Positions 9,211-17,524 of a DNA stretch of 64,000 nucleotides are shown here, piece after piece. Location: assembly GCF_031085165.1 (NCBI RefSeq), contig NZ_JAVHTY010000002.1, forward strand, positions 124,001 to 188,000, read 5' to 3'. The notes under the pieces were generated by a model. It was given only the letters and a program-made list of their open reading frames with translations, searched no databases and was not told the DNA's origin. Position numbers and translations under genes: made by a program. The stretch comes from Pseudomonas sp. 102515 (GTDB lineage: Bacteria; Pseudomonadota; Gammaproteobacteria; Pseudomonadales; Pseudomonadaceae). Numbering within the stretch: the stretch's first letter is position 1; every line of letters starts with the position of its first letter.

Positions 9211-9223
9211 GTCATCGTATGAC
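9211..9223. promoter_or_regulatory. Palindromic operator candidate upstream of glucarate dehydratase
   Basis: GTCATCGTATGAC is a palindrome with 5-bp arms (GTCAT/ATGAC) around a 3-base centre, 41 bases upstream of the GTG start. A closely related palindrome, GACATCATATGTC, lies upstream of the gluconolactonase gene (28775-28787). Size and symmetry fit a GntR/FadR-family site, a family that commonly controls sugar-acid genes. No regulator is encoded beside it. Confidence 0.5.
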
Positions 9224-9351
9224 TAGCGGTCCGGATCTTCAACCGAAAGAAGTGCCATGACCCGCCGGCATGACCGCATATCGCATCGGGGTTGCCCGCT
9301 CCGGTCGGGGCTGGATAAATAGCCAGCCGCCACCCTGTTCGCCCGTTTCGC

Positions 9352-11013
9352 ATGAAAGCTCCGCTCGAAGATCCCCTCTACTATCTGCACAACTTCCAGC
9401 GGGTACTGGACTGGGTCGCCCTGCGCTATCCCGACCTGCTCGACGACCGCGAGCAGGGTTTCATCGCCGCCTTCGCCGACCTGCCGCTGCCCTCGCGGGC
9501 ATTGCTGGTGCGCCTGGTGATGCGCAAGGGCGAGGTGTTCCGCGCCAGCAAGCTGGTCTACAGCGAGATCGGCTGCCCGCGTGCCGCCGCCTTGCCGCTG
9601 GTGGACCTTGGCTGGCTGCTTTCCGATCCCGAACTGCACCTGATCGAACTCTTCGCCCTGCTGCGCAAGGAAGAACTGCTCGGCTGTTTCGGCAGCCGTC
9701 TGCCCAAGGCTGGACGCAAGGAAGACTGGCTGGCGCGGCTGGAGGCCGAGCAAGCCAAGCCCCTGGCCTTCAGCGGCTGGGCCGGAACCGTGCCTGAGTT
9801 GCTCGAAGAGGGTGTCTGGCGGCTGACGCTGATGGAGCTCTGCGACCGCCTGCGCCTGCTGTTCTTTGGCAACCTGCACCAGGACTGGACCGACTTCGTG
9901 CTGGCCGACCTGGGCATCTTCCAGTACGAGACGGTGGCCTTCAGCGCCGAATCCCGCGCCTTCGGTCAGCGCCAGGAGGTGGACGCCTATCTGCACATCC
10001 AGCGCTGTCGCCAGGCGCTGCGCGATGGTCTGCCGGCCGCGGAGCTGCTACCGCTGTTGCCCGCCGAGCGCTTCGCCAACACCTGGCTGGAATTGCGTCG
10101 GGGCAAGCTGCTCCACGAACTGGCGCAGCACCACGAGCGTCTCGGCGAACTGGCCCAGGCGCAGGCGCTCTATGCCGCCTCGGCGCATCCCGAGTCGCGT
10201 ATCCGGGCCTTGCGCATGCTCGAACGCCTGGAGGACTGGGCCGCCGCCCAGGCGCTGGCGGAAGCCATCGCCGCCGCGCCGGCCCATGACGCCGAGCGCC
10301 AGCAGGTGGCGCGCATCCTGCCGCGGCTGGTGCGCAAGCAGGGTGGGCCGCCCAACAAACGCCGTACGGCCAGCCCGGTGGAGCGGCTCGATTTCGAGCT
10401 GGTCAACGACGGGCTGCGCCGAGTCGAGTGGCTGGTACGCGAGCACCTGGGTCGCGACGAGGCGCCGGTGCACTACGTGGAAAACACCCTGCTCACCAGC
10501 CTGTTCGGGCTGCTGTGCTGGGATGCCATCTTCCTGGCCATCCCCGGTGCCTTCTTCCACCCCTACCAGCGCGAACCAGCCGACCTGCGCCTGCCGGGCT
10601 TTCGCGAGCGGCGGGCCGAGGCCTTCGCCGCCTGCCTGGCGCGACTGGACGACGGCTCCTATCCGGCGGTGATCCGCGAGCGCTTCGCCGGCAAGCGCGG
10701 CCTGGCCTCGCCTTTCGTCGCCTGGGGCATCTTGAGCAGCGAATTGCTCGACCAGGCCCTGGCCTGCCTGCCGGCGCGGCACCTGCGGCTGTGCTTCGAA
10801 CGGTTGCTGGAGGATCCGGAAAACAACCGCACCGGCTTGCCCGACCTGATCCAGTTCTGGCCGGCGGAAGGCCGCTACCGGATGATCGAGGTCAAGGGCC
10901 CGGGCGACCGCCTGCAGGACAACCAGCGCCGCTGGCTGGACTTCTTCGCCGCCCATGGCCTCCCGGTCAGCGTCTGCCACGTGCAGTGGCGGGTGGCCGC
11001 GACCTCCGCATGA
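9352..11013 (+). CDS. FAN1-like structure-specific nuclease (VRR-NUC domain)
   Basis: 553 aa, like the crystallised P. aeruginosa FAN1 homologue. Family members cut 5' flaps and unhook DNA interstrand crosslinks. The N-terminal part (1-240) has the SAP-like/winged-helix region (VRLVMRKGEVFRASKL), the middle is helical TPR-like (LRMLERLEDWAAAQALAEAI), and the C-terminal VRR-NUC domain carries the catalytic PD-(D/E)xK set: Pro497-Asp498 (GLPDLIQFW), Glu513-x-Lys515 (MIEVKGPGD) and Gln525. The helicase gene downstream overlaps by ATGA, so the two are translated as a unit. The intergenic region upstream faces the glucarate dehydratase gene. Confidence 0.9.
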   Translation: MKAPLEDPLYYLHNFQRVLDWVALRYPDLLDDREQGFIAAFADLPLPSRALLVRLVMRKGEVFRASKLVYSEIGCPRAAALPLVDLGWLLSDPELHLIELFALLRKEELLGCFGSRLPKAGRKEDWLARLEAEQAKPLAFSGWAGTVPELLEEGVWRLTLMELCDRLRLLFFGNLHQDWTDFVLADLGIFQYETVAFSAESRAFGQRQEVDAYLHIQRCRQALRDGLPAAELLPLLPAERFANTWLELRRGKLLHELAQHHERLGELAQAQALYAASAHPESRIRALRMLERLEDWAAAQALAEAIAAAPAHDAERQQVARILPRLVRKQGGPPNKRRTASPVERLDFELVNDGLRRVEWLVREHLGRDEAPVHYVENTLLTSLFGLLCWDAIFLAIPGAFFHPYQREPADLRLPGFRERRAEAFAACLARLDDGSYPAVIRERFAGKRGLASPFVAWGILSSELLDQALACLPARHLRLCFERLLEDPENNRTGLPDLIQFWPAEGRYRMIEVKGPGDRLQDNQRRWLDFFAAHGLPVSVCHVQWRVAATSA

Positions 11014-13283
11014 GCTATCGCATCGCCGTTCGCGCCCTCTGCGAATTCACCGCCAAGACCGGCGATCTGGATCTCAGGTTCACCCCGTCGCCCACCGCCC
11101 TAGAAGGCATCGAGGGTCACCAGCGGGTGGCCGCCCGGCGCGGCCCCGGCTATGAGCGCGAGGTCAGCCTGCAGGGCGACTTCGAGGACCTGCAGGTGCG
11201 CGGTCGCGCCGATGGCTTCGACGCCGTGGCCCAGCGTCTGGAAGAGATCAAGACCCACAGGGGCAGCCTGGAACGCCAGCCGGGCAATCACCGCCACCTG
11301 CACTGGGCCCAGGCCAAGGTCTATGGCCATCTGCTCTGCCAGACCCGCGAGCTGTCGGAGCTGACCCTGGCACTGGTCTATTTCGACATCGGCACGGGTG
11401 CCGAGACCGTCTTCACCGAGCGGTGGACGGCCGCGGACCTGGCCGCGCATTTCGAACTCCAGTGTTCGCGCTTTCTCGCCTGGGCGCGCCAGGAGCTGGC
11501 CCATCGCGCCACGCGGGACACGGCGCTGGCGACCCTGGCCTTTCCGCATCCCGACTTTCGTCACGGCCAGCGGCCCCTGGCGGAAGCCGTCTACAAGGCC
11601 GCCAGCGTCGGCTGTTGCCTGCTGGCCCAGGCGCCCACCGGCATCGGCAAGACGGTGGGCACCCTGTTCCCACTGCTCAAGGCCATGCCGCGGCAAAGCC
11701 TGGACCGGCTGTTCTTTCTCGCCGCCAAGACCCCTGGCCGCGCCCTGGCCCTGCATGGCCTGGAGTCCCTGGCCGCGCCGGTGCGGGTGCTGGAGCTGGT
11801 GGCGCGGGACAAGGCCTGCGAGCACCCGGAGCTGGCCTGTCATGGCGAGTCCTGTCCGCTGGCCCGTGGCTTCTATGACCGACTGCCGGCTGCCCGCGCC
11901 GCCGCCCTGGCCGAACCCACACAGCTGACCCGGGCGCGGGTACGGGAGACGGCCTTGGTGCATGACGTCTGTCCCTATTACCTGGCCCAGGAACTGGCGC
12001 GCTGGAGCGACGTGGTGGTGGGCGACTACAACTACTACTTCGACGGCAGCGCCATGCTCCATGCCCTGGCCCAGACCCAGGAATGGCGGGTCGGAGTGCT
12101 GGTGGACGAAGCCCACAACCTGCTCGACCGCGCCCGCGGCATGTACAGCGCCAGCCTCGATCAGCGCCGCCTGGCGGCCGGCAAGGCGGTGGCACCCCCG
12201 ACCATCGCCAAGGGCCTGCAGGCGCTCAATCGCGAATGGAATCGCCTGCACAAGGAGCAGCAGGTCGACTATCAGGTGCAAGCGGAATTGCCCGCCGCGT
12301 TCCTGACCGCCCTGCAATGGGTGGTGGGTCTGCTCACCGAGCACTTCGGCGAATCCGGCCAGCCACCGGCGCCGGAGCTGCAGACGCTGTTCTTCGACCT
12401 GCTGCAGTTCATGCGCCTGGGCGAGACCTTCGGCGATCATTCGCTGTTCGACGTCACCCTGCTCAAGGGCCGTGGCAAGGCGCAGTCGCAACTCAACCTG
12501 CGCAACCTGGTGCCGGCGCCCTTCGTTGGTCCGCGGCTGGCGGCGGCCCACAGCTGCACCCTGTTCTCGGCCACCCTGATCCCCCAGCATTTCCACCGCG
12601 ACCTGCTCGGGGTCCCGGCCGGCAGTGCCTGGGTCGACGTCGCCTCGCCCTTCGCCGCCGAGCAGCTGGAAGTGCGCCTGGTGCGGCTCTCCACCCGCTA
12701 TGCCGACCGCGCCGCCTCCCGCGCGCCCATCGCCGCCCTGATCGCCAGTCGCTATCGCCAGCGACCGGGCAACTACCTGGCCTTCTTCAGCAGCTTCGAC
12801 TACCTCGACCAGGTCGCCGAGGCCCTCGCCGAGCGGGCGCCCGACGTGCCCCAGTGGCGCCAGTCCCGCGGCATGGACGAAGCTGCCCGCCAGGCCTTTC
12901 TCGAGCGCTTCCAGGCCGACGGCCGCGGCATCGGTTTCGCGGTGCTCGGCGGCAGCTTCGGCGAGGGCATCGACCTGCCCGGCGATCGGCTGATCGGCGC
13001 CTTCGTCGCCACCCTGGGCCTGCCCCAGCTCAATCCGGTCAACGAACAGCTGCGCCAGCGCCTGCAGCGGCGCTTCGGCGACGGCTATCGCTACGCCTAC
13101 CTCTATCCGGGCCTGCAAAAGGTCATCCAGGCCGCCGGCCGGGTGATCCGCACCGTGCAGGATCGCGGCTGCCTCTACCTCATCGACGACCGATTCACCC
13201 AGCCCGAGGTCAGGGCACTGCTGCCGACCTGGTGGCGGGTGGAGGAGGGCGCGGTGCCTCTGCCAGAGCCCCTGCCAGCCTGA
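11010..13283 (+). CDS. DinG/Rad3-family Fe-S DNA helicase with N-terminal RecB-like nuclease motif
   Basis: 757 aa, starting at the ATG that overlaps the FAN1-like gene stop. Residues 60-82 (QVRGRADGFDAV ... LEEIKTHRG) carry a Cas4/RecB-type D...ExK set (Asp68, Glu79, Lys81). Walker A is at 208-217 (APTGIGKTVG). Four cysteines (270, 277, 282, 321) are placed as in the XPD/DinG 4Fe-4S domain, and the DEAH box is at 366-369 (VDEAHNLLD). The C-terminal helicase lobe has FGEGIDLPG and AAGRVIRTVQDRG. It is predicted to be an ATP-dependent 5'-3' DNA helicase coupled to the upstream nuclease in repair of blocked or crosslinked DNA. Whether its own nuclease domain is active is untested. Confidence 0.88.
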   Translation: MSYRIAVRALCEFTAKTGDLDLRFTPSPTALEGIEGHQRVAARRGPGYEREVSLQGDFEDLQVRGRADGFDAVAQRLEEIKTHRGSLERQPGNHRHLHWAQAKVYGHLLCQTRELSELTLALVYFDIGTGAETVFTERWTAADLAAHFELQCSRFLAWARQELAHRATRDTALATLAFPHPDFRHGQRPLAEAVYKAASVGCCLLAQAPTGIGKTVGTLFPLLKAMPRQSLDRLFFLAAKTPGRALALHGLESLAAPVRVLELVARDKACEHPELACHGESCPLARGFYDRLPAARAAALAEPTQLTRARVRETALVHDVCPYYLAQELARWSDVVVGDYNYYFDGSAMLHALAQTQEWRVGVLVDEAHNLLDRARGMYSASLDQRRLAAGKAVAPPTIAKGLQALNREWNRLHKEQQVDYQVQAELPAAFLTALQWVVGLLTEHFGESGQPPAPELQTLFFDLLQFMRLGETFGDHSLFDVTLLKGRGKAQSQLNLRNLVPAPFVGPRLAAAHSCTLFSATLIPQHFHRDLLGVPAGSAWVDVASPFAAEQLEVRLVRLSTRYADRAASRAPIAALIASRYRQRPGNYLAFFSSFDYLDQVAEALAERAPDVPQWRQSRGMDEAARQAFLERFQADGRGIGFAVLGGSFGEGIDLPGDRLIGAFVATLGLPQLNPVNEQLRQRLQRRFGDGYRYAYLYPGLQKVIQAAGRVIRTVQDRGCLYLIDDRFTQPEVRALLPTWWRVEEGAVPLPEPLPA

Positions 13284-13287
13284 GGCC

Positions 13288-13319
13288 GTTGGGCTGCGCT
13301 GCGCTCAACCACACCTACG
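13288..13319. repeat. Dispersed CGTAGGTTGGG-type repeat, copy 2
   Basis: GTTGGGCTGCGCTGCGCTCAA then ACACCTACG, in inverse orientation to copy 1 (its reverse complement begins CGTAGGTG and ends GCCCAAC). It starts five bases after the helicase stop codon. Confidence 0.55.
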
Positions 13320-13355
13320 AAGGAGACGGTGACCTTGGGCGGTGCCTTTCCCTCA

Positions 13356-13382
13356 CCCCCTCTCTCTTCGAGGGAGAGGGGG
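13356..13382. terminator. GC-rich hairpin between helicase and VOC remnant
   Basis: CCCCCTCTC (13356-13364) pairs with GAGAGGGGG (13374-13382). It lies downstream of the plus-strand helicase and downstream of the minus-strand VOC gene, where a bidirectional terminator is expected. There is no T tract, so it may equally be another dispersed repeat. Confidence 0.45.
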
Positions 13383-13420
13383 TAGAGCGGTCCCGAGCGT
13401 AGTCAGGTGTAGGGTGTCCC

Positions 13421-13459
13421 GTAGGTTGGGTTGAGACAGCTCCACCGTCGAAGCCCAAC
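13421..13459. repeat. Dispersed GTAGGTTGGG repeat, copy 3
   Basis: GTAGGTTGGGTTGAGACAGC ... GTCGAAGCCCAAC. It is nearly identical to the inverse complement of copy 5 (50147-50186), differing mainly at one base of the centre (GACAG against GACGG). It overlaps the tail of the VOC remnant. Confidence 0.7.
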
Positions 13460-14091
13460 GAAGCGAGTCCACACCGTGCCAACCCGCCGCCTCGTCCTCG
13501 CAAAACCTCAATCTGTTGCCGAAGGGATCGGCGATCTCCATCACCAGGCCCCAGGGCAATGCCTCGATGCCCGGGCGGGCGAAGCCATGGTCCTTGGCCA
13601 GCAACTCGGCCTGGAAGGCGCGGAGACCGGTGAGGCGGACGAACAGGGTCGCGCCGGGGCAGGCATCGCCATGGTGGCCGGAGAGGTGCAGGCGCAGGCC
13701 GGCGCGCTCGACTCCGGCGTACAGCGGCAGCCCCGGCTCGAAGCGGTGCTCCCAGACCAGGCGGAAACCAGGAAGTCGCAGTAGAATTCGCGCGCCTTCT
13801 CGTCATCGAAGATGCGCAGGATGGGGCTGGGTTGCCCGAAGGCGATGGCGGCATCGACCATGAGGGTCTCCACGGAAGTGCCAAGGGATATCGGTGATGC
13901 GCTTTCCAGGATGCCCGGCAACCTGAATTGTGATCCGGAAAGCTTTGGTAACCCCTCTGGCAGGCCAGAGCGTGCGCTAGGCTGCAGTTCACCGGTGCGA
14001 TGGCGAACCTATCCGGGTATCGTGCATTCTTTTTCCTTTCTGGCGGTTCGGCTGGGCCGAATCTTTCATCCTTAGTGACCAAGGTTGATCC

Positions 14092-15726
14092 ATGCAGCGT
14101 AGACACCTGCTCAAAGCGTCCCTGGCCCTGGCGGCCTACACCGGCATTCCCTCCACCGGGCTGTTCGCCCTCCAGGCCTTCGCCAATCCGGCCAATGGCG
14201 ACGGCCAGGCCTTCGATTTCGACTGGCTCAAGCAGCACGCCAAGGAGCTGGCCGGCCAGGCCTACCAGCCCACCGCCCAGAAACTGCCCGACACCCTGGC
14301 GAACATGACGCCGCAGCAGTTCAATGCCATCGGCTACGATGCCCAGCATTCGCTCTGGCACGACCTCAAGGGCCAGCTGGACGTGCAGTTCTTCCACGTC
14401 GGCATGGGCTTCAAGACGCCGGTGCGGATGTATTCGGTGGACCCCAAGACCAACGAGGCCAAGGAAGTCCACTTCCGCCCCGAGCTGTTCAACTACAACG
14501 ACAGCGGCGTCGACAAGAGCCAGCTCAAGGGCGACCTGGGTTTCGCCGGCTTCAAGCTGTTCAAGGCGCCGCACCTGGCCCAGTACGACATCGTCTCCTT
14601 CCTTGGCGCCAGCTATTTCCGCGCCGTGGACAAGACCCGCCAGTACGGCCTCTCGGCCCGCGGCCTGGCCATCGACACCTATGCCGATCGGCCCGAGGAA
14701 TTCCCCGACTTCACCAAGTTCTGGTTCGTCACCCCGAACAAGAACAGCACCCGCTTCGTGGTCTATGCGCTGCTGGATTCGCCCAGCGCCACCGGCGCCT
14801 ATCGCTTCGACATCGACTGCCTGAACGACCGGGTGGTGATGGACGTGGACGCCAACGTCAACGCCCGCCGCGACATCAAGCAACTGGGCATCGCGCCCAT
14901 GACCAGCATGTTCGGCTGTGGCACCCACGAGCGCCAGACCTGCAACACCTATCACCCGCAGATCCACGACTCCGACCGCCTGGCCATGTGGAAGGGCAAC
15001 GGCGAGTGGATCTGCCGTCCGCTGAACAATCCGCCCAAGCTGCAGTTCAACGCCTTCAAGGACGACAGTCCCAAGGGCTTCGGCCTGGTGCAGACCGACC
15101 ACGAATTCGAGAGCTACCAGGACGTCATGGTCCGCTACGACCGCCGGCCGAGCCTATGGGTGGAGCCCACCTCCGCCTGGGGCGAGGGCGCCATCCAGCT
15201 GCTGGAGATCCCCACCACCGGCGAGACCCTGGACAACATCGTGGCCTTCTGGGCGCCGGCCGAGACCATCACCGCCGGCAAGTCGCTGCACTATGGCTAC
15301 AAGCTGCACTGGAGTGCGCTGCCGCCGGTGAGCACGCCGTTGGCGCGGGTCTATGCCACCCGTTCCGGGATCGGCGGCTTCCCCGAAGGCTGGGCGCCCG
15401 GTGAGCACTGGCCCAAGGTCTGGGCGCGGCGCTTCGCCATCGATTTCAACGGCGGCGGCCTGTCGTTCCTGCCCGAGGGTACCGGCATCGAGCCGGTGGT
15501 GACCGTCACCGACGGCAAGGTGCAGGATTTCCACGTGCTCAAGATCGACGAGATCGGCGGCTACCGGGTGATCTTCGACTGGTACCCCACCAGCGACAAG
15601 ACCGACCCGGTGCAGATGCGTGCCTTCATCCGTACCCAGGACCGCGCCCTGAGCGAGACCTGGCTGTACCAGTACTTCCCGCCGGCACCCGACCAGCGCC
15701 GTTATCCGGACTGGAAGCAGTCCTAA
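14092..15726 (+). CDS. opgD: Glucans biosynthesis protein D (periplasmic glucan modification)
   Basis: 544 aa with a twin-arginine signal ([16 protein letters not shown], residues 3-18), as in E. coli OpgD/MdoD, which is exported folded to the periplasm and shapes the backbone of osmoregulated periplasmic glucans. The MdoG/OpgG-like domain fills the rest: [67 protein letters not shown] and [18 protein letters not shown]-type segments. It stands alone; no opgH or opgG gene is adjacent. A clear hairpin terminator follows 12 bases after the stop. Confidence 0.95.
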   Translation: MQRRHLLKASLALAAYTGIPSTGLFALQAFANPANGDGQAFDFDWLKQHAKELAGQAYQPTAQKLPDTLANMTPQQFNAIGYDAQHSLWHDLKGQLDVQFFHVGMGFKTPVRMYSVDPKTNEAKEVHFRPELFNYNDSGVDKSQLKGDLGFAGFKLFKAPHLAQYDIVSFLGASYFRAVDKTRQYGLSARGLAIDTYADRPEEFPDFTKFWFVTPNKNSTRFVVYALLDSPSATGAYRFDIDCLNDRVVMDVDANVNARRDIKQLGIAPMTSMFGCGTHERQTCNTYHPQIHDSDRLAMWKGNGEWICRPLNNPPKLQFNAFKDDSPKGFGLVQTDHEFESYQDVMVRYDRRPSLWVEPTSAWGEGAIQLLEIPTTGETLDNIVAFWAPAETITAGKSLHYGYKLHWSALPPVSTPLARVYATRSGIGGFPEGWAPGEHWPKVWARRFAIDFNGGGLSFLPEGTGIEPVVTVTDGKVQDFHVLKIDEIGGYRVIFDWYPTSDKTDPVQMRAFIRTQDRALSETWLYQYFPPAPDQRRYPDWKQS

Positions 15727-15738
15727 GCGGCGGATAGG

Positions 15739-15776
15739 AAAAAGCCGCTGTGCCTCCCCGGCGCAGCGGCTTTTTT
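15739..15776 (+). terminator. Rho-independent terminator of opgD
   Basis: AAGCCGCTG (15742-15750) pairs with CAGCGGCTT (15764-15772) across a 13-base loop, followed by TTTT. An A run on the other side makes it potentially bidirectional, serving the convergent diguanylate cyclase gene too. Confidence 0.9.
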
Positions 15777-15816
15777 GTATCCGGATAAAGGGCGCGAGGC
15801 TGACTGGTCGCGGTGG

Positions 15817-16551
15817 TCAGTCGGCCAGCACCACCTGGTTACGCCCCGCGCGCTTGGCCCGGTAGAGCGCCGCGTCGGCCAGGCCATAGGCGAGTTCGAA
15901 GTCGGTGCCCGGCGGATTGAGGCTGAGGCCGAAGCTGGCCGTCACCGGCGCCGGTCCGGTCGCCTCCCGGGCGATGCGCAGGCGCAGGCACTCGGTCATG
16001 GCCAGGGCCTCGTCCCGCGCCAGGGTCGGCAGCAGCACGGTGAATTCCTCGCCACCCACCCGACCGACGATGGCCGGCGCCTGGACGAGTTCCTGCAGGC
16101 AGCGGGCGATGGCCTGGATCACCCGATCGCCGGCGGGGTGGCCGAAGTCGTCGTTGATGCGTTTGAAGTGGTCGATGTCCAGCACGATCATGGCGCCGCC
16201 CCGTTGCCGCAGCGCCTGGCCGGCCTGGTCGATCACCGCGCCGCGGTTGAGCACCCCGGTGAGGGCGTCGTGGGTGGCGCGGTATTCCAGCTGTTGGGTG
16301 AGGGTCTGCAACTGCTGGTTGAGGGCATTCATCTCGCGTTCGGCGCGGTCGCTGCGGGCGATCAGCCGGCGCGTCTCGCGCATCAGGCGTTCGAAATGCA
16401 GCGTCAGGTCGCCCAGGGCGGCCCGGTAGCGCTCGGCATCGGCGTCGTCGGCCACATAGAGCGCACGCGCCGCCTGCAGCACCCCGGCTTCCTGCTCGAA
16501 CAGATCGGGGCCCGCCTCGGCCGGGCTGCAGCGCCTGACGCTGGCGGTCAT
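15817..16551 (-). CDS. siaD: Diguanylate cyclase, SiaD-like
   Basis: 244 aa: a helical/coiled N-terminal stalk (to about residue 85, ending LQTLTQQLEYRATHD) and a GGDEF domain with active site RVGGEEF, which makes c-di-GMP from two GTP. There is no membrane segment. It is the last gene of a four-gene unit and its ATG overlaps the SiaC stop (ATGA). In P. aeruginosa the homologous SiaC binds and activates SiaD when unphosphorylated. The N-terminal stalk is the region expected to contact SiaC. It converges on opgD across a shared terminator. Confidence 0.9.
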   Translation of the reverse strand: MTASVRRCSPAEAGPDLFEQEAGVLQAARALYVADDADAERYRAALGDLTLHFERLMRETRRLIARSDRAEREMNALNQQLQTLTQQLEYRATHDALTGVLNRGAVIDQAGQALRQRGGAMIVLDIDHFKRINDDFGHPAGDRVIQAIARCLQELVQAPAIVGRVGGEEFTVLLPTLARDEALAMTECLRLRIAREATGPAPVTASFGLSLNPPGTDFELAYGLADAALYRAKRAGRNQVVLAD

Positions 16552-16937
16552 GCCGGCAGCTCGGGATGCTCGACGAAGCTCAGCGCCTGGAAGTCCAGCC
16601 GCAGTTCTTCGCCGAATTCCTGGATGGTCTCGTCCTCGGCATCGTAGTACCAGTGCAGCTCCACCTGGTTGCCGGCCTGGGCCGCCTGGTCCAGGGCGTC
16701 GAACAGGGTGAACAGCATCTTGGTGCTGGAACTGTTGAAATAGGCCAGGGCCACGTGCACCCGGATGCGGGCGGCCTGGCGCTGGTCGAGATAGGCCCGC
16801 AGCGACTCGATCACCGGGAGATAGAAGGCCGCGGCGTTTTCCGGAAAGGATTCGCCCTTGAGCCAGAGTTCGTCCTCGGCGAAACGGAAATCCACCTCGG
16901 GAGAGGTGGGCGTGGGAGCGATGAACATGGTGTCCAT
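16548..16937 (-). CDS. siaC: SiaC-like signalling phosphoprotein (DUF1987)
   Basis: 129 aa. The DUF1987 signature is clear: FRFAEDELWLKGESFPENAAAFY, then VHVALAYFNSSSTKMLF, and ELHWYYDAEDETIQEFGEEL. In P. aeruginosa SiaC is phosphorylated on a threonine of the corresponding NSSSTK segment by SiaB and dephosphorylated by SiaA; the unphosphorylated form activates the cyclase. The conserved NSSSTK is intact here. The gene lies 18 bases downstream of siaB and overlaps siaD by four bases. Confidence 0.93.
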   Translation of the reverse strand: MDTMFIAPTPTSPEVDFRFAEDELWLKGESFPENAAAFYLPVIESLRAYLDQRQAARIRVHVALAYFNSSSTKMLFTLFDALDQAAQAGNQVELHWYYDAEDETIQEFGEELRLDFQALSFVEHPELPA

Positions 16938-16955
16938 ACGAGGTGGAGGTCCCTG

Positions 16956-17519
16956 TCAGATGATGGCTTTCAGGCAGAACAGGGTCGTGCCCGGCGTCTG
17001 CATGGAGGGATGGAAGGCGAATTCCAGGGGCGCACTGGCATCGCGCGCCATGGTCAGGAAGCCGAGGCCGGCGCCCTTGCTATTGGCCGGAGTCTCGGCG
17101 CGCAGGGATTCGCGATAGGCTTGCTTGATCTGTTCCAGCGACATGCTGCACAACGGCTCGAGCCGCTCGCGCAGGGCGTCCACCTTGTCGCTGGCGATAG
17201 GGTTGGCACAGAGCATCTGGTAGTTGCCGTCCTGGCGGGTGATACAGACCGAACCCTGCCCCAGCTTGGCGTCCGCCAGGGCGTCCGGGGGGAGGGCATC
17301 GGCGGAATAGTGCAGGACGTTCTGTGACAGTTCGATGAAGGAGGAAAACAGCTTGCGCCGGGTGGCGCTGCTGATCCCTTCGAATTCCAGCTGCAGCTTC
17401 ACCACCTCGGCCATGGCGGCGACGATCCCATGGGAGAAATAGCCGCGGTGATAGAAAATCACGTGCTGCTGCTGGGCGATTTCGAGAAAGGCGCCGTTCG
17501 CGGGAAAGGAGGCGGTCAT
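16956..17519 (-). CDS. siaB: SiaB-like protein kinase (anti-sigma-type ATPase fold)
   Basis: 187 aa. Features of the SiaB family are visible: FYHRGYFSHGIVAAMAEVVK near the N-terminus, the N-box-like FIELSQNVLHYSAD (Glu/Asn for Mg-ATP) and a C-terminal GAGLGFLTMARDA glycine box. In the SiaABCD system it phosphorylates SiaC and so turns c-di-GMP synthesis down. Only five bases separate it from the upstream phosphatase gene, so co-translation is likely. Confidence 0.9.
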   Translation of the reverse strand: MTASFPANGAFLEIAQQQHVIFYHRGYFSHGIVAAMAEVVKLQLEFEGISSATRRKLFSSFIELSQNVLHYSADALPPDALADAKLGQGSVCITRQDGNYQMLCANPIASDKVDALRERLEPLCSMSLEQIKQAYRESLRAETPANSKGAGLGFLTMARDASAPLEFAFHPSMQTPGTTLFCLKAII

Positions 17520-17524
17520 GTCGG

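Larger units (their letters stand above)
13353..13861 (-). pseudogene. VOC (glyoxalase/bleomycin-resistance) family protein, frameshifted
   Basis: The frame opening at the ATG ending at 13861 reads MVDAAIAFGQPSPILRIFDDEKAREFYCDFL and then loses sense. The correct continuation, FRLVWEHRFEPGLPLYAGVERAG through LLAKDHGFARPGIEALPWGLVMEIADPFGNRLRF, is in the next frame; restoring one G near 13768 rejoins them. The product would be a roughly 120-aa single VOC domain. The reading frame then continues into a dispersed repeat (13421-13459) and stops only at 13353, so the natural C-terminus is probably lost as well. The break could be a true mutation or an assembly error. Confidence 0.8.

Noticed and set aside
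11100-13118. 672-codon open frame on the minus strand opposite the helicase
   Set aside because: Antisense to a helicase with all conserved motifs; the translation is low-complexity Gly/Ala/Gln and has no ribosome site.
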